64,000 nucleotides of DNA, taken from assembly GCF_001544295.1 (NCBI RefSeq), contig NZ_BCQF01000012.1, positions 23,275 to 87,274 on the forward strand, given 5' to 3'. Position numbers and translations under genes: made by a program. Positions 12,183 to 21,290 of this stretch are shown here, piece by piece. This DNA comes from Enterococcus pseudoavium NBRC 100491 (GTDB lineage: Bacteria; Bacillota; Bacilli; Lactobacillales; Enterococcaceae). Each line of letters opens with the position of its first letter. The first letter of the stretch is position 1. Below the pieces are notes generated by a model. It was given only the letters and a program-made list of their open reading frames with translations. It did no database searches and was not told the DNA's origin.

Positions 12183-14390
12183 TTATCCCTTCGTCCGCTT
12201 CACACTGTAAACATCTGGGATGGTCTTCACCTTATCAACGATCGAATACAAATGATTCAAGTTCTGAATCTTGAAAGTCAAATTAATAACCGCCAGCCGA
12301 TCTTTAGTCGGTTTCGCTTCAACGCTTACTAATTTTTTCGTCATTCCGCTAACGATATTCAACACATCATTCAATAGGCCATCACGATTGAACCCATAAA
12401 TTTCTAAATCAGCATTGTATTCCTGTACCGAATTCGAAGTATCTTCCCACTCAACTTCGATCAAACGTTGCTGGATATCCTTTTGTTTGGTGATATTCGG
12501 ACAATCCGCACGGTGGATTGAAATACCGCGACCTTTAGTGATATAACCAACAATGTTATCCCCTGGAACAGGGTTACAACAGTGGCTGATCCGAATCAGC
12601 AGATTGTCGATCCCCTGAATCACGATTCCACCTTCATGGCGGACCTTGATCTTTTCCGGTTCTTTCGGGTTGTTGACCATTTCATCAACCGCATCCCGTT
12701 GCTTTTGTTTCAGTTGTTCACGACGTTCTTTTTCCGTCAACCGATTAGCAAAAGTTAGCGCACTGATCTCCCCAAAACCGATTGCGGCATACAGATCCTC
12801 TTCACTATGGAAGTTGAATTTGTCTAAGACTTCAGAAAGTTTGTCTTTCGTCAGCATCTCTTTTGGTACAAAACCTAAATCATTGATACACTTAACGACT
12901 GCATCATGACCTTTTGCGACATTTTCTTCCCGGTCTTGCGTTTTGAAAAAGCGTTTGATTTTATTTTTAGCTTTACTGGTCTTTACTAAATTTAGCCAGT
13001 CGCGACTTGGTCCAAATGAATTGGCTGAAGTCATGATCTCGATGATATCACCATTTTTCAGCTTATAATCCAACTGCACCATCTTGCCGTTGACTTTTGC
13101 ACCAGTCGTTTTATTCCCAATATCCGTATGAATGCTGTAAGCAAAATCTAACGGGCCTGATCCTTTAGGTAATTCTGTTACATCCCCCTTGGGTGTAAAA
13201 ACATAGACCTTGTCACTGAAAATGTCGCCTTTGACGCTTTCCATAAACTCAGATGCATCATAGCTCTCATCTTGTAGCTCGATGATTTCGCGGAACCAGT
13301 CCAACTGCTTATTATCCTGTGTTGCCTCGGTCTTTTCCGTCTTACCTTCTTTATAAGCCCAGTGAGCTGCAACCCCGAATTCAGCGATTTGATGCATCTC
13401 ATGGGTCCGAATTTGGACTTCTACAGGATTGCCGCTTGGTCCAATAATCGTCGTATGCAAAGACTGGTACATATTGGCCTTAGGCATTGCGATATAATCC
13501 TTGAAACGCCCCGGCATTGGTTTCCATTTGGTATGAATCGCACCTAAAACAGCATAACAGTCTTTGATGGAATCCACGATTACACGAATCGCTAACAAAT
13601 CGTAGATCTCATCGAATTGTTTCTTTTGATCCCGCATCTTGCGATAAATTGAATAAATATGTTTGGGACGACCATAAATATCTGCTTCGATCCCTAATTC
13701 TTTCGTCGCTTCTTTGATTTCATTGACTGATTTTTCAACAAAACCTTCCCGCTCTTCCCGTTTACTCCGCATCAAATGAACGATCCGGTAATACTGTTTA
13801 GGATTTAAGTAGCGTAGTGCTGTATCTTCTAACTCCCACTTGATCCGACTCATCCCTAGACGATCAGCCAATGGCGCATAAATTTCTAATGTTTCACGAG
13901 CAATTCGGCGTTGTTTGTCATCGCGTAAATATTTCAGCGTCCGCATATTATGCAGACGGTCAGCCAATTTGACCATAATAACGCGCAAATCTTGCGCCAT
14001 TGCCAACAGCATTTTACGATGATTCTCCGCTAGCTGTTCCTCGTGGGACTTATACTTTATCTTCCCTAACTTGGTCACGCCGTCAACTAATGAAGCCACA
14101 TCTTCGCCAAATTCAACCTTTAAATCTTCTAAGGTAACCGGCGTATCTTCTACTACATCATGTAAAAAACCCGTTGCGACCGTATGGGGATCCATATGTA
14201 GATCAGCCAAAATCCCCGCGACTTGAATCGGATGGATAATATATGGTTCGCCTGATTTGCGGACCTGAGGCTTATGTGCTTCATAGGCAAAGTCGTATGC
14301 TTTTTGTACAAACGCCACGTGCTCTTTTCCCATGTACGTACTAACCATCTTAATGACGTCAGGACCAGTCAATTCAACTTCTTTTGCCAT
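12183..14390 (-). CDS. relA: bifunctional (p)ppGpp synthetase/hydrolase
   Basis: This long RSH enzyme, 735 residues from the chosen ATG at 14388-14390, makes and degrades the stringent-response alarmone (p)ppGpp. The start is picked because GGGGGA lies about eight bases upstream. Domains in order are: HD hydrolase (about 40-190, with HDVVED), synthetase (about 230-345), TGS (about 390-450, VYVFTPKGDV), the zinc-finger/helical region (SHCCNPVPGD near 570), and a C-terminal ACT domain. The intact HDVVED argues that hydrolase activity is kept. A strong promoter lies at 14555-14583, separating it from rsmE. Confidence 0.97.
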   Translation of the reverse strand: MAKEVELTGPDVIKMVSTYMGKEHVAFVQKAYDFAYEAHKPQVRKSGEPYIIHPIQVAGILADLHMDPHTVATGFLHDVVEDTPVTLEDLKVEFGEDVASLVDGVTKLGKIKYKSHEEQLAENHRKMLLAMAQDLRVIMVKLADRLHNMRTLKYLRDDKQRRIARETLEIYAPLADRLGMSRIKWELEDTALRYLNPKQYYRIVHLMRSKREEREGFVEKSVNEIKEATKELGIEADIYGRPKHIYSIYRKMRDQKKQFDEIYDLLAIRVIVDSIKDCYAVLGAIHTKWKPMPGRFKDYIAMPKANMYQSLHTTIIGPSGNPVEVQIRTHEMHQIAEFGVAAHWAYKEGKTEKTEATQDNKQLDWFREIIELQDESYDASEFMESVKGDIFSDKVYVFTPKGDVTELPKGSGPLDFAYSIHTDIGNKTTGAKVNGKMVQLDYKLKNGDIIEIMTSANSFGPSRDWLNLVKTSKAKNKIKRFFKTQDREENVAKGHDAVVKCINDLGFVPKEMLTKDKLSEVLDKFNFHSEEDLYAAIGFGEISALTFANRLTEKERREQLKQKQRDAVDEMVNNPKEPEKIKVRHEGGIVIQGIDNLLIRISHCCNPVPGDNIVGYITKGRGISIHRADCPNITKQKDIQQRLIEVEWEDTSNSVQEYNADLEIYGFNRDGLLNDVLNIVSGMTKKLVSVEAKPTKDRLAVINLTFKIQNLNHLYSIVDKVKTIPDVYSVKRTKG

Positions 14391-14554
14391 GTGACGTTCC
14401 CCCTTTATTCTTGGTAAACAATCTACCAAAAGCTGCTGCTTCTAAACTAAACCGAAATTCCACAAAAAATAGAGAAATATTTTTTGAAAATTTTTTCTTA
14501 ATTCGTAAAGCTAAATGCTTTTGTCTCAACCTCTTTTTGAAAATGATTGTTTTC

Positions 14555-14583
14555 ATTATACAAACTCTAGCAGGCTTTTTCAA
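14555..14583 (-). promoter_or_regulatory. relA promoter
   Basis: On the minus strand TTGAAA (14578-14583) and TATAAT (14555-14560) are exactly 17 bases apart. The site overlaps the gap right after rsmE, so relA can be transcribed independently of the upstream operon. Confidence 0.8.
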
Positions 14584-14588
14584 TCAAA

Positions 14589-15332
14589 TCAGCGCGAGAG
14601 CTCATAATAAAAACTGGCTGCGCTCAAAAGATAAAACGGGGCCGTTTCCGTTCGTAAAATCCGCGGACCTAATCCGCACAGGTGTGCTCCGGCTGCTTGG
14701 AATTTTTCGATTTCATTTGGTGTTAGCCCACCTTCTGGACCAAAAACGACCAATAACTTTTGACCGGCATTAAGTTTTTGAAAGGTTTGAACCAATTGCG
14801 CTTGTTCACCTTGCTTGGCTGATTCTTCATAAGCAATCAAAACCGCATCGTAAGCGACAAAGCTTGCAATCAATTCTTTCTCTGAAGCAAACTCCACCTG
14901 TGGCAACGCTTGGCGGTGAGATTGTTCGGCTGCTTCTTGGGCGATTTTATTCAAACGCTGCTGCTTCTTCTGCTGCTTTTTCGCGTCCCATTTTGCAACT
15001 GAACTTTCTCCAGGAAAAGCGATAAATGCATATGCGCCCAGTTCCGTTCCCTTTTGGACAACCAATTCCAATTTTTCACCCTTCGGAAATCCACTGGCGA
15101 TTGTGATGTTAATGGGGAGTTCTCGTTGCAAGCTCTCTTTTTCGACTTCTTCTAAAGTAACTTTATCGCCATCAATAGAGATAATTTTGGCTATGATCGC
15201 GGTTTGATCGTTGAAAACAAGAAAAACTTGATCCTCTGCAGACATCCGCATCACGCGTGACATATGATGATGGGCTTCGCCGCTAACTTCTACTGTTGCT
15301 TGATAAGCTTGATCTAAAAAATAGCGCTGCAT
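14589..15332 (-). CDS. rsmE: 16S rRNA (uracil-1498-N3)-methyltransferase
   Basis: This 247-residue SPOUT methyltransferase modifies U1498 of 16S rRNA. The N-terminal PUA-like part includes EAHHHMSRVMRM near residue 20. The C-terminal knotted SAM site has FGPEGGLTPNEI near 190-205 and LGPRILRTETA near 220-230, the family hallmark. It begins one base after the prmA stop codon, and the two genes are paired in many Firmicutes. No terminator follows before the relA promoter, so read-through into relA is possible. Confidence 0.96.
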   Translation of the reverse strand: MQRYFLDQAYQATVEVSGEAHHHMSRVMRMSAEDQVFLVFNDQTAIIAKIISIDGDKVTLEEVEKESLQRELPINITIASGFPKGEKLELVVQKGTELGAYAFIAFPGESSVAKWDAKKQQKKQQRLNKIAQEAAEQSHRQALPQVEFASEKELIASFVAYDAVLIAYEESAKQGEQAQLVQTFQKLNAGQKLLVVFGPEGGLTPNEIEKFQAAGAHLCGLGPRILRTETAPFYLLSAASFYYELSR

Positions 15333-15333
15333 C

Positions 15334-16281
15334 TTAGTCTTCCTCTGGCTTCTTCAAAATGATGGCAAACCAATCTTTTTGCTGGAAGATGCGATCGACT
15401 TCGAATCCTTGCGTGTACATTTCTTCCAGTACCATATCCTTCTTATCTTCAATGATACCTGAGACGATCAATGTACCAGCTGGTTTCAATAAACGCCAAG
15501 CATCTTCGATCATCAAAACAATGATGTCCGCTAAGATATTGGCCACGATCACGTCGGCTTCTTGCTTCACACCGACCAATAAATCATTGGCAGAAACATG
15601 AATATTTTCGGTATTGGCATTTAAATCGACATTTTCCTGCGCCGAACGAACGGCAACTTCATCTAAGTCATAGGCATAAATATCTTTCGCCCCATATAGC
15701 GAGCTAGCGATACTGAGTACCCCTGAGCCTGTTCCAACATCCAAAACCGTTTCGCCACCACGTAACACCGTTTCCAATGCCTGTAAAGTCAGATTGGTGG
15801 TAGGATGCGTCCCCGTTCCAAATGCCATGCCGGGATCCAAAGTAATAATCTTTTCATCTTCGTGCTGGGCTTCATATTTTTCCCAGCTAGGTACAATCGT
15901 CAAATAGCGTGTCACACGAACCGGATGGTAATACTTTTTCCAAGCAGTTGCCCAGTCGCTTTCTTCTACTTCGCTGACTTCCACAATATTTTTGCCAATA
16001 TTCAACCCAAATTCAGGCAGCTTCGCGATGCTGTCTTTGATGAAAGGCAAGATTTCTGGCAGGAAGATCGTTTCAGGGAAATAAGCCATGACGACTGCGC
16101 CTTCAGCTAATCTTAAAAAAGTCGCTTTATCTAAAAGCTCGCCATACTGATCTTCTTGATAATTTTCAAAATCCAAGGCATCTTCAATCGCGACACCTGA
16201 CGCCCCCGCCTCCATTAAAATATTCGAAACAGCTTCCACCGCTTCACTTTCGGTTGTTACTTTGACTTCATTCCACTTCAT
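15334..16281 (-). CDS. prmA: ribosomal protein L11 methyltransferase
   Basis: This 315-residue class I SAM methyltransferase modifies ribosomal protein L11. The central block DPGMAFGTGTHPTT (about 150-163) and the SAM-binding loop LDVGTGSGVLSI (about 180-191) are characteristic. DPxx-type chemistry appears as VANILADII near 247. It lies 46 bases downstream of a DUF3013 gene and one base upstream of rsmE, making a translation and rRNA-modification operon. Confidence 0.96.
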   Translation of the reverse strand: MKWNEVKVTTESEAVEAVSNILMEAGASGVAIEDALDFENYQEDQYGELLDKATFLRLAEGAVVMAYFPETIFLPEILPFIKDSIAKLPEFGLNIGKNIVEVSEVEESDWATAWKKYYHPVRVTRYLTIVPSWEKYEAQHEDEKIITLDPGMAFGTGTHPTTNLTLQALETVLRGGETVLDVGTGSGVLSIASSLYGAKDIYAYDLDEVAVRSAQENVDLNANTENIHVSANDLLVGVKQEADVIVANILADIIVLMIEDAWRLLKPAGTLIVSGIIEDKKDMVLEEMYTQGFEVDRIFQQKDWFAIILKKPEED

Positions 16282-16327
16282 GATTTTTCCCCTTGTTTAA
16301 ATTATTTTCCACTCACGTTAAAAAGAA

Positions 16328-16804
16328 TTAATAACTTGGATAAGGCAGGTAATTGCTATCGCTAGGCTTGATCGTTGCTTTAAAGACCGCGTCGTCCCAG
16401 TTCATTTCAAAAATCGCATCCTCACTATCATCTGCTAAAAAGTCCAAAAGATCGCTTTGGCCTTCTTCAATCACATCTTTCAAATAATCGACCACTGCAG
16501 TCAATTCATTTTTCTTCATCCCTTTTTTACCTTCATAAGGAATGACCGCTAAAAAATCGTCCGCATCGTAGGTAGATTTAGCAGGATCAACCAATAAAAT
16601 CGCATCCTCAAATTCAATGATTTCTTCCTCAGAGGCGACACCATCAACATCATCAATTTCAATTTGGCCTTTATTTTCAGCATAAAGTCGAAAAGCAATT
16701 TCAAAACTACGGTTTTTTGTATCCCAATCTAAAGCTAATTCGTAATCCGGAATTTTTTTGTTCAAGTAACTGTCTAAATAAGTAATCATGGTCTCTTTCG
16801 CCAT
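16328..16804 (-). CDS. DUF3013 family protein
   Basis: This is a 158-residue acidic cytoplasmic protein of the DUF3013 family, common in lactic acid bacteria and without a known role. The start at 16802-16804 is chosen because GGAGG lies seven bases before it. It has many Asp/Glu residues (for example EIDDVDGVASEEEIIEFED), no cysteine and no signal peptide, and ends NYLPYPSY. It follows the glycosylase gene with a one-base gap and precedes prmA, so it is probably cotranscribed with both. Confidence 0.87.
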   Translation of the reverse strand: MAKETMITYLDSYLNKKIPDYELALDWDTKNRSFEIAFRLYAENKGQIEIDDVDGVASEEEIIEFEDAILLVDPAKSTYDADDFLAVIPYEGKKGMKKNELTAVVDYLKDVIEEGQSDLLDFLADDSEDAIFEMNWDDAVFKATIKPSDSNYLPYPSY

Positions 16805-16805
16805 T

Positions 16806-17435
16806 CTATTTCCTCCATCCGTGGTCTTCATCGATCAAATTTTTACGCTGATTTGTTATGTATGGATTACCGTGAACAATATAGCGCAGCGGTCGCTCGG
16901 TCCAGACTCCTTTATTAGGGATGCCAATCCGTGGAAGCGCATCGATCTTCTTTGGTATTCGACGTTTTTCCGGCACTAAATGCAAGGGGCTGGAAAAAAT
17001 CGACGCACCATATAAATCACGCTCAATCCCTAACGCTGCAACTAGTTTCCCTGGGCCATTAGAAATTTCTGCATTCTTTCGGCCATGCCGATTTTTAATC
17101 ATTTGGTCCAATCCTTCTGCTGGTTCGATTCCCCGGATCATTACGCCTTGCGGGATGCCCTCCGGCTGAGTAATCATATTCAAAATCAGATGAGTATGCA
17201 TCGTGTATAAATAAATTGTTCCCGGTTTCTGATACATCGCCCGTACTCGCGGTGTCTTCCGCATCCCGTAGCTGTGAGCGGCTTTGTCATCCGGCCCTAA
17301 ATAGGCCTCACAGTCAACAATGTACCCACCGAGTTTTCCCGCAGATGTCTCATGTTCCAAATACATTCCTAATAGATGTTGCGCGATTTTTTCAGTCGTT
17401 TCTGTATTAAAATAGTCGATCAAATCTTCCATCAT
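16806..17435 (-). CDS. DNA-3-methyladenine glycosylase (AAG/MPG family)
   Basis: This protein of about 209 residues excises alkylated purines such as 3-methyladenine and hypoxanthine to start base excision repair. The conserved blocks are AQHLLGMYL near residue 18, VDCEAYLGPDDKAAHSYG near 40-57 (with the catalytic Glu in VDCEAYLG), and YLYTMHTHL near 80. GAAGG precedes tandem ATGs at 17433-17435 and 17430-17432; the first is chosen. It heads the operon running through DUF3013, prmA and rsmE. Confidence 0.93.
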   Translation of the reverse strand: MMEDLIDYFNTETTEKIAQHLLGMYLEHETSAGKLGGYIVDCEAYLGPDDKAAHSYGMRKTPRVRAMYQKPGTIYLYTMHTHLILNMITQPEGIPQGVMIRGIEPAEGLDQMIKNRHGRKNAEISNGPGKLVAALGIERDLYGASIFSSPLHLVPEKRRIPKKIDALPRIGIPNKGVWTERPLRYIVHGNPYITNQRKNLIDEDHGWRK

Positions 17436-17711
17436 TATCACCTTCTCCATGATACACAATAATCTCGCCACACGCTATGCCTAGCCACCAAAACACAGCA
17501 AACACAATGAAAACATGTTACAATGGGAACGTATATTTGGCATTTTTCTCACTTGCTTTAACAAGTTAGTAAAGCTGCTGATCATCTAAAGAGAATCCTT
17601 TTTTGTAGACTTGGAAAAATTTCTCTTCCCTTTTTTCTTTGATTGTACCTAATGGATTCCCGCGCTTTACGAACATAAATACCTTATTTTTAACTTTTAA
17701 GGAGGTTTCTT
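17436..17711. other. intergenic region upstream of rarA
   Basis: About 276 bases separate the divergent mpg and rarA genes. TACAAT at 17519-17524 could be a plus-strand -10 box. An imperfect stem AAGAGAA / TTCTCTT (about 17589-17625) followed by a T-rich run could be a leader attenuator, but the loop is long. No gene is seen. Confidence 0.35.
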
Positions 17712-18989
17712 ATGCAACAGCCTTTAGCTTATCGCATGCGTCCTCGCAACTTAGATGAAGTTGTTGGGCAGCAGCATTTAGTCGGTCCAGGAAAAATTAT
17801 TCGCCGTATGGTAGATGCTAGAATGCTTTCTTCGATGATTTTATATGGACCTCCCGGCACCGGGAAAACGAGTATCGCCAGCGCGATTGCCGGCTCCACC
17901 AATTATGCCTTTCGCCTGTTGAATGCCGCCACAGACACCAAAAAAGATTTGCAGATAGTAGCTGAAGAAGCTAAAATGAGCGGCACGGTCATTTTATTAC
18001 TGGATGAAGTCCATCGCTTAGATAAAACGAAACAAGATTTTCTACTGCCTCATTTAGAAAGCGGGCGGATCATTATGATTGGCGCGACTACGGAAAATCC
18101 TTATATCACCATCAATCCGGCGATTCGTAGTCGAACACAGATTTTTGAAGTGAAACCACTAGATGAGAATGATATTATCACAGCCGTCAAGTCGGCATTA
18201 GAAGATAAAGAACGCGGATTAGGCGCGTATCCCGTTGAGTTAGACGAAGAAGCGTTGAATCATTTAGCACGGGCCACAAATGGCGATCTGCGCAGTGCGT
18301 TAAATGGCCTAGAACTAGCAACAAAATCAACCCCGCAAAATACGGAAGGAAAGATCCATCTAACCCTAGCGATTATTGAAGAATGTGTGCAGAGAAAATC
18401 ATTGACTCATGATAAAGATGGGGATGCCCATTACGATGTGATCTCTGCCTTGCAAAAATCAGTACGGGGAAGCGATGTGAATGCAGCATTGCACTATTTG
18501 GGGCGCCTAGTCGAAGCGGGGGATTTGCCGATTATTTGTCGACGCCTAATGGTAATGGGCTATGAAGATATCGGTTTGGCCAATCCTGCCGCCGCAGCCA
18601 GAACAGTCCAAGCGGTGCAAGCAGCAGAAAAATTAGGCTTTCCCGAAGCACGAATTCCCTTAGCGGCTGCTATTGTCGATCTGTGCCTCTCGCCTAAATC
18701 AAATTCAGCCTATGTAGCATTAGATGCTGCAATCGCTGATATTCGCATGGGAAATGCCGGAGAAGTTCCTGACCATTTACGCGACAGTCATTACAAGGGA
18801 GCCAAAGATTTAGAACGCGGCATCGGCTATCAATATCCTCATAATTTTGATAACGCTTGGGTCGATCAGCAATACTTACCTGATAAAATCAAGGATGCTC
18901 ATTACTATGAACCTAAATTTACTGGGAAATACGAGCAAGCCTTGGCTCAACAGTATCAGCGGATCGAAGAATGGAAAAAACAAAAATAG
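17712..18989 (+). CDS. rarA: replication-associated recombination protein A (AAA+ ATPase)
   Basis: This 425-residue MgsA/RarA/WRNIP1-family ATPase acts at stalled replication forks. The P-loop GPPGTGKTS is at residues 46-54, Walker B LLLDEVHR near 96-103, and the sensor region GATTENPY near 120. The helical tetramerisation domain fills the C-terminal half, ending with the conserved YQYPHNF. AAGGAGG precedes the ATG. Here the minus-strand MFS-marR-WxL block follows it, and a 6S RNA candidate lies beyond. Confidence 0.96.
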   Translation: MQQPLAYRMRPRNLDEVVGQQHLVGPGKIIRRMVDARMLSSMILYGPPGTGKTSIASAIAGSTNYAFRLLNAATDTKKDLQIVAEEAKMSGTVILLLDEVHRLDKTKQDFLLPHLESGRIIMIGATTENPYITINPAIRSRTQIFEVKPLDENDIITAVKSALEDKERGLGAYPVELDEEALNHLARATNGDLRSALNGLELATKSTPQNTEGKIHLTLAIIEECVQRKSLTHDKDGDAHYDVISALQKSVRGSDVNAALHYLGRLVEAGDLPIICRRLMVMGYEDIGLANPAAAARTVQAVQAAEKLGFPEARIPLAAAIVDLCLSPKSNSAYVALDAAIADIRMGNAGEVPDHLRDSHYKGAKDLERGIGYQYPHNFDNAWVDQQYLPDKIKDAHYYEPKFTGKYEQALAQQYQRIEEWKKQK

Positions 18990-19008
18990 ATACAACCAAA
19001 CAATTCGA

Positions 19009-19048
19009 CTGTAGGAATGCTCTTTTATATAGAGTTCCTACAGTTTTT
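19009..19048 (+). terminator. rarA terminator
   Basis: CTGTAGGAA (19009-19017) pairs with TTCCTACAG (19035-19043) and is followed by TTTTTT. It overlaps the 3' end of the convergent MFS gene. Confidence 0.82.
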
Positions 19049-20435
19049 TAGTTTTATTCGTTAAAAAGAGTCCAGGAATGAAAACCAAAGCTAACATTAT
19101 GACGGAAACGAGAAAACCAGCCTGATACGCAGCCAATTCATTCGCAATGCTGGTCCCTGCTTGTAAAACACTCGCAACCACTGTAGCAATCATCGCCGAA
19201 CCAAAACTAGAACCTAGATTTTCAATAATGTTGATCCCCACACCGGCATCTGGTAATTCTTCATCGGTCAAGCCTGTATAAGCATCACTCGTCAACGGCA
19301 GATTGATTCCACCAAAGCTGGTGCCCCGTACAAATAAAATCAAGGCGATCCAAAACATACTCGTATGATCAGTCACAAAGACTAAAGGAATCGTACCGAT
19401 TAACGAAATAATTAAACTAATGAGTACTACATACTTTGCGCCCAACTGATCGATCAATTTTCCAATCAATGGTCGAGTAATCAGCATACCTAAACCTTGA
19501 GGAATTAGGGCAATCGCCGCTTCCATCGCCGAAAAATGCCGGAAATTTTGAAAGAACAACGGTAATATCAGCATCGGTCCCATGATTGCAATATTGGCAA
19601 AGAATAATCCAATACTTGCTGCTCGAAAACTTTTATGGGAAAAAATCGTTAATGGCAAAACAGTCGCATGTTGTTTCTGATGGTCATAAAGGATGTAACT
19701 AATCAGTAACAAAAAGCCCAGGCCGGTCCAAATCAATGATTCACGATTATTGAAAGTAGCATGATCAGCTGCCTTAGTAATCCCGTAAATCAATGCGGCA
19801 CTCATAACGGATAGATCGAGAATCCCGAAAATATCTAGTTTACTATCAGGATTAAAGGGCTCAAAATTCGGTAAAGTTCGTTGCATTAATGGGACTGCTA
19901 ACAAAACAATGAAGACATTGATGAAAAAAATCCACCGCCAACATAGCGCTTGAATAATGAAGCCACCAAGAACCGGACCTAAAATCGGACCAAAGATCAT
20001 TGGGGTACTGACAATTGCCATGACACGGCCGATATTTTCTGGGCCAGCGGTCTTTACTAACAGTGTGGACATCAACGGAGTAATAATTCCAGCAGTAAAA
20101 CCTTGCAGCAAACGAAAAGCGATGAAGCTAGTAACATTCCAACTAATACCGGCAAGAACCGAAGTCACTCCGAAAAGTAGTACAGCGCCAATAAAGATTT
20201 TCTTGCCGTTGAAATGATTCATTAACCAGCCAGCGATTGGCACCGCAATTGCCAAGGCTAATACATAGCCTGTGACCGCCCATTGAATCGTTGATAGGGT
20301 CGTCTGAAAGTCTTTAGTTAATTGATCGATGGCAATATTGACCATCGTCGAATCTAGCATCGGAGCGATTGCACCCAATGCGATCGCCCAAGCGGCAGAT
20401 AAAACTGCTTTAGATAATTTATTTGATTGAGTCAT
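19038..20435 (-). CDS. MFS multidrug efflux transporter, DHA2 family
   Basis: This 465-residue membrane protein has about 14 hydrophobic segments, the DHA2 (EmrB/QacA) layout. Motif A-like residues appear in the loop after TM2, motif C lies in TM5 (STPMIFGPILGPVLGGFI), and TM1 has the D-S-T pattern LDSTMVNIA near residue 27. These pumps export toxic compounds using the proton gradient. A well-formed promoter with a palindrome on its -10 box lies upstream, and a MarR-type regulator gene follows upstream on the same strand, so repression by MarR is likely. Substrate unknown. Confidence 0.92.
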   Translation of the reverse strand: MTQSNKLSKAVLSAAWAIALGAIAPMLDSTMVNIAIDQLTKDFQTTLSTIQWAVTGYVLALAIAVPIAGWLMNHFNGKKIFIGAVLLFGVTSVLAGISWNVTSFIAFRLLQGFTAGIITPLMSTLLVKTAGPENIGRVMAIVSTPMIFGPILGPVLGGFIIQALCWRWIFFINVFIVLLAVPLMQRTLPNFEPFNPDSKLDIFGILDLSVMSAALIYGITKAADHATFNNRESLIWTGLGFLLLISYILYDHQKQHATVLPLTIFSHKSFRAASIGLFFANIAIMGPMLILPLFFQNFRHFSAMEAAIALIPQGLGMLITRPLIGKLIDQLGAKYVVLISLIISLIGTIPLVFVTDHTSMFWIALILFVRGTSFGGINLPLTSDAYTGLTDEELPDAGVGINIIENLGSSFGSAMIATVVASVLQAGTSIANELAAYQAGFLVSVIMLALVFIPGLFLTNKTKKL

Positions 20436-20469
20436 AATGAAAACTCCTTACATAAGTTTATTGGGATTA

Positions 20470-20482
20470 GTTTCTCAGAAAC
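20470..20482. promoter_or_regulatory. second GTTTC/GAAAC palindrome near the MFS start codon
   Basis: GTTTCTCAGAAAC is a perfect 13-base odd palindrome, closely similar to the one at 20557-20570. It lies about 35 bases before the MFS start codon, within the transcribed leader. It may be an auxiliary operator. Confidence 0.5.
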
Positions 20483-20556
20483 AGCACGACGCCTTATTGT
20501 ATTAATAATGGCTGCTTCTCATGTCCTTTTTCTCGCTGCAGCCGAGAAAACTTTTT

Positions 20557-20597
20557 GTTTCCCAGGAAACTATAAAACTAAATTGTTTCCTTGTCAA
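20557..20597 (-). promoter_or_regulatory. MFS promoter with overlapping palindromic operator
   Basis: On the minus strand TTGACA (20592-20597) and TATAGT (20569-20574) are 17 bases apart. The near-perfect palindrome GTTTCCCAGGAAAC (20557-20570) covers the end of the -10 box and the likely start site, the usual place for a repressor. The adjacent MarR-family protein is the obvious candidate. Confidence 0.7.
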
Positions 20598-20668
20598 CAA
20601 AAACCCAAATAATTTTTGCTCGTCTTTAGAATCACATCCCCAACTCCTAGATTGCTGACTAAAAAATG

Positions 20669-20700
20669 AAAAAACAGCAGCCTCGCTAGGAGACTGCTGT
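20669..20700 (-). terminator. marR terminator
   Basis: ACAGCAG pairs with CTGCTGT around a 13-base loop and is followed by TTTTTT on the minus strand, just after the marR stop. Confidence 0.82.
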
Positions 20701-20705
20701 TCTTA

Positions 20706-21173
20706 CTATTTGATCGTTAAGCCTTGCTTTTTGATTTCCTGGTCTAAATGCTGATTGTAGCGTGTCAGAAATGTTAGAAAGGCATCGTATTGTTCCGCCG
20801 TAATGGGAGCAAAAACCTCCTGATCACGTTCTTCAAATTCTTTATGCAATTTTTCGTGAATAGCAAAGACTTTTTGTCCTTCTGCCGTCAGTTTAAAATA
20901 AATTTCCTTTTTGTTATCTGCCTTTTGATAACTTTCAATATAATTTTTTTTTAACATTTTTTTAGTTAATTTACTGATAGCACCACGCGTCATATAGAGA
21001 GCCTCTGCCATTTTTGTTACATTCGGATCTTGGTTCTTACCAATAAACTCAAGGCAGTGAACCTCAGAGGCTGCATAACCGGCTAGAGCCTGTTCCATCT
21101 TGACTTTGTTTAGCCAAGCGCGCTTATTGAATACTTCAGCAAAACCTGCTAAAGCTGCTTCTTTTTTATCCAT
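20706..21173 (-). CDS. MarR-family transcriptional regulator
   Basis: This 155-residue winged-helix regulator of the MarR family binds DNA as a dimer and commonly represses efflux genes, releasing on ligand binding. The recognition region is MAEALYMTRGAISKLTKKMLKKNYIESY near residues 55-82, followed by the wing with KADNKKEIYFKLT. AGGAGG lies seven bases upstream of the ATG. It lies upstream of the MFS pump on the same strand but is separated from it by a terminator and the pump's own promoter. Its ligand is unknown. Confidence 0.92.
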   Translation of the reverse strand: MDKKEAALAGFAEVFNKRAWLNKVKMEQALAGYAASEVHCLEFIGKNQDPNVTKMAEALYMTRGAISKLTKKMLKKNYIESYQKADNKKEIYFKLTAEGQKVFAIHEKLHKEFEERDQEVFAPITAEQYDAFLTFLTRYNQHLDQEIKKQGLTIK

Positions 21174-21290
21174 GCTTTTCCTCCTAGTTCAAATGATTGC
21201 TTCAGCTGATTCTAGCTCATCGAGAATCATGCCAAAAATCTTTCATACCACCCTTCATTCTAAGTTTTTTTTGTTTCTTTTTCAACAAAA

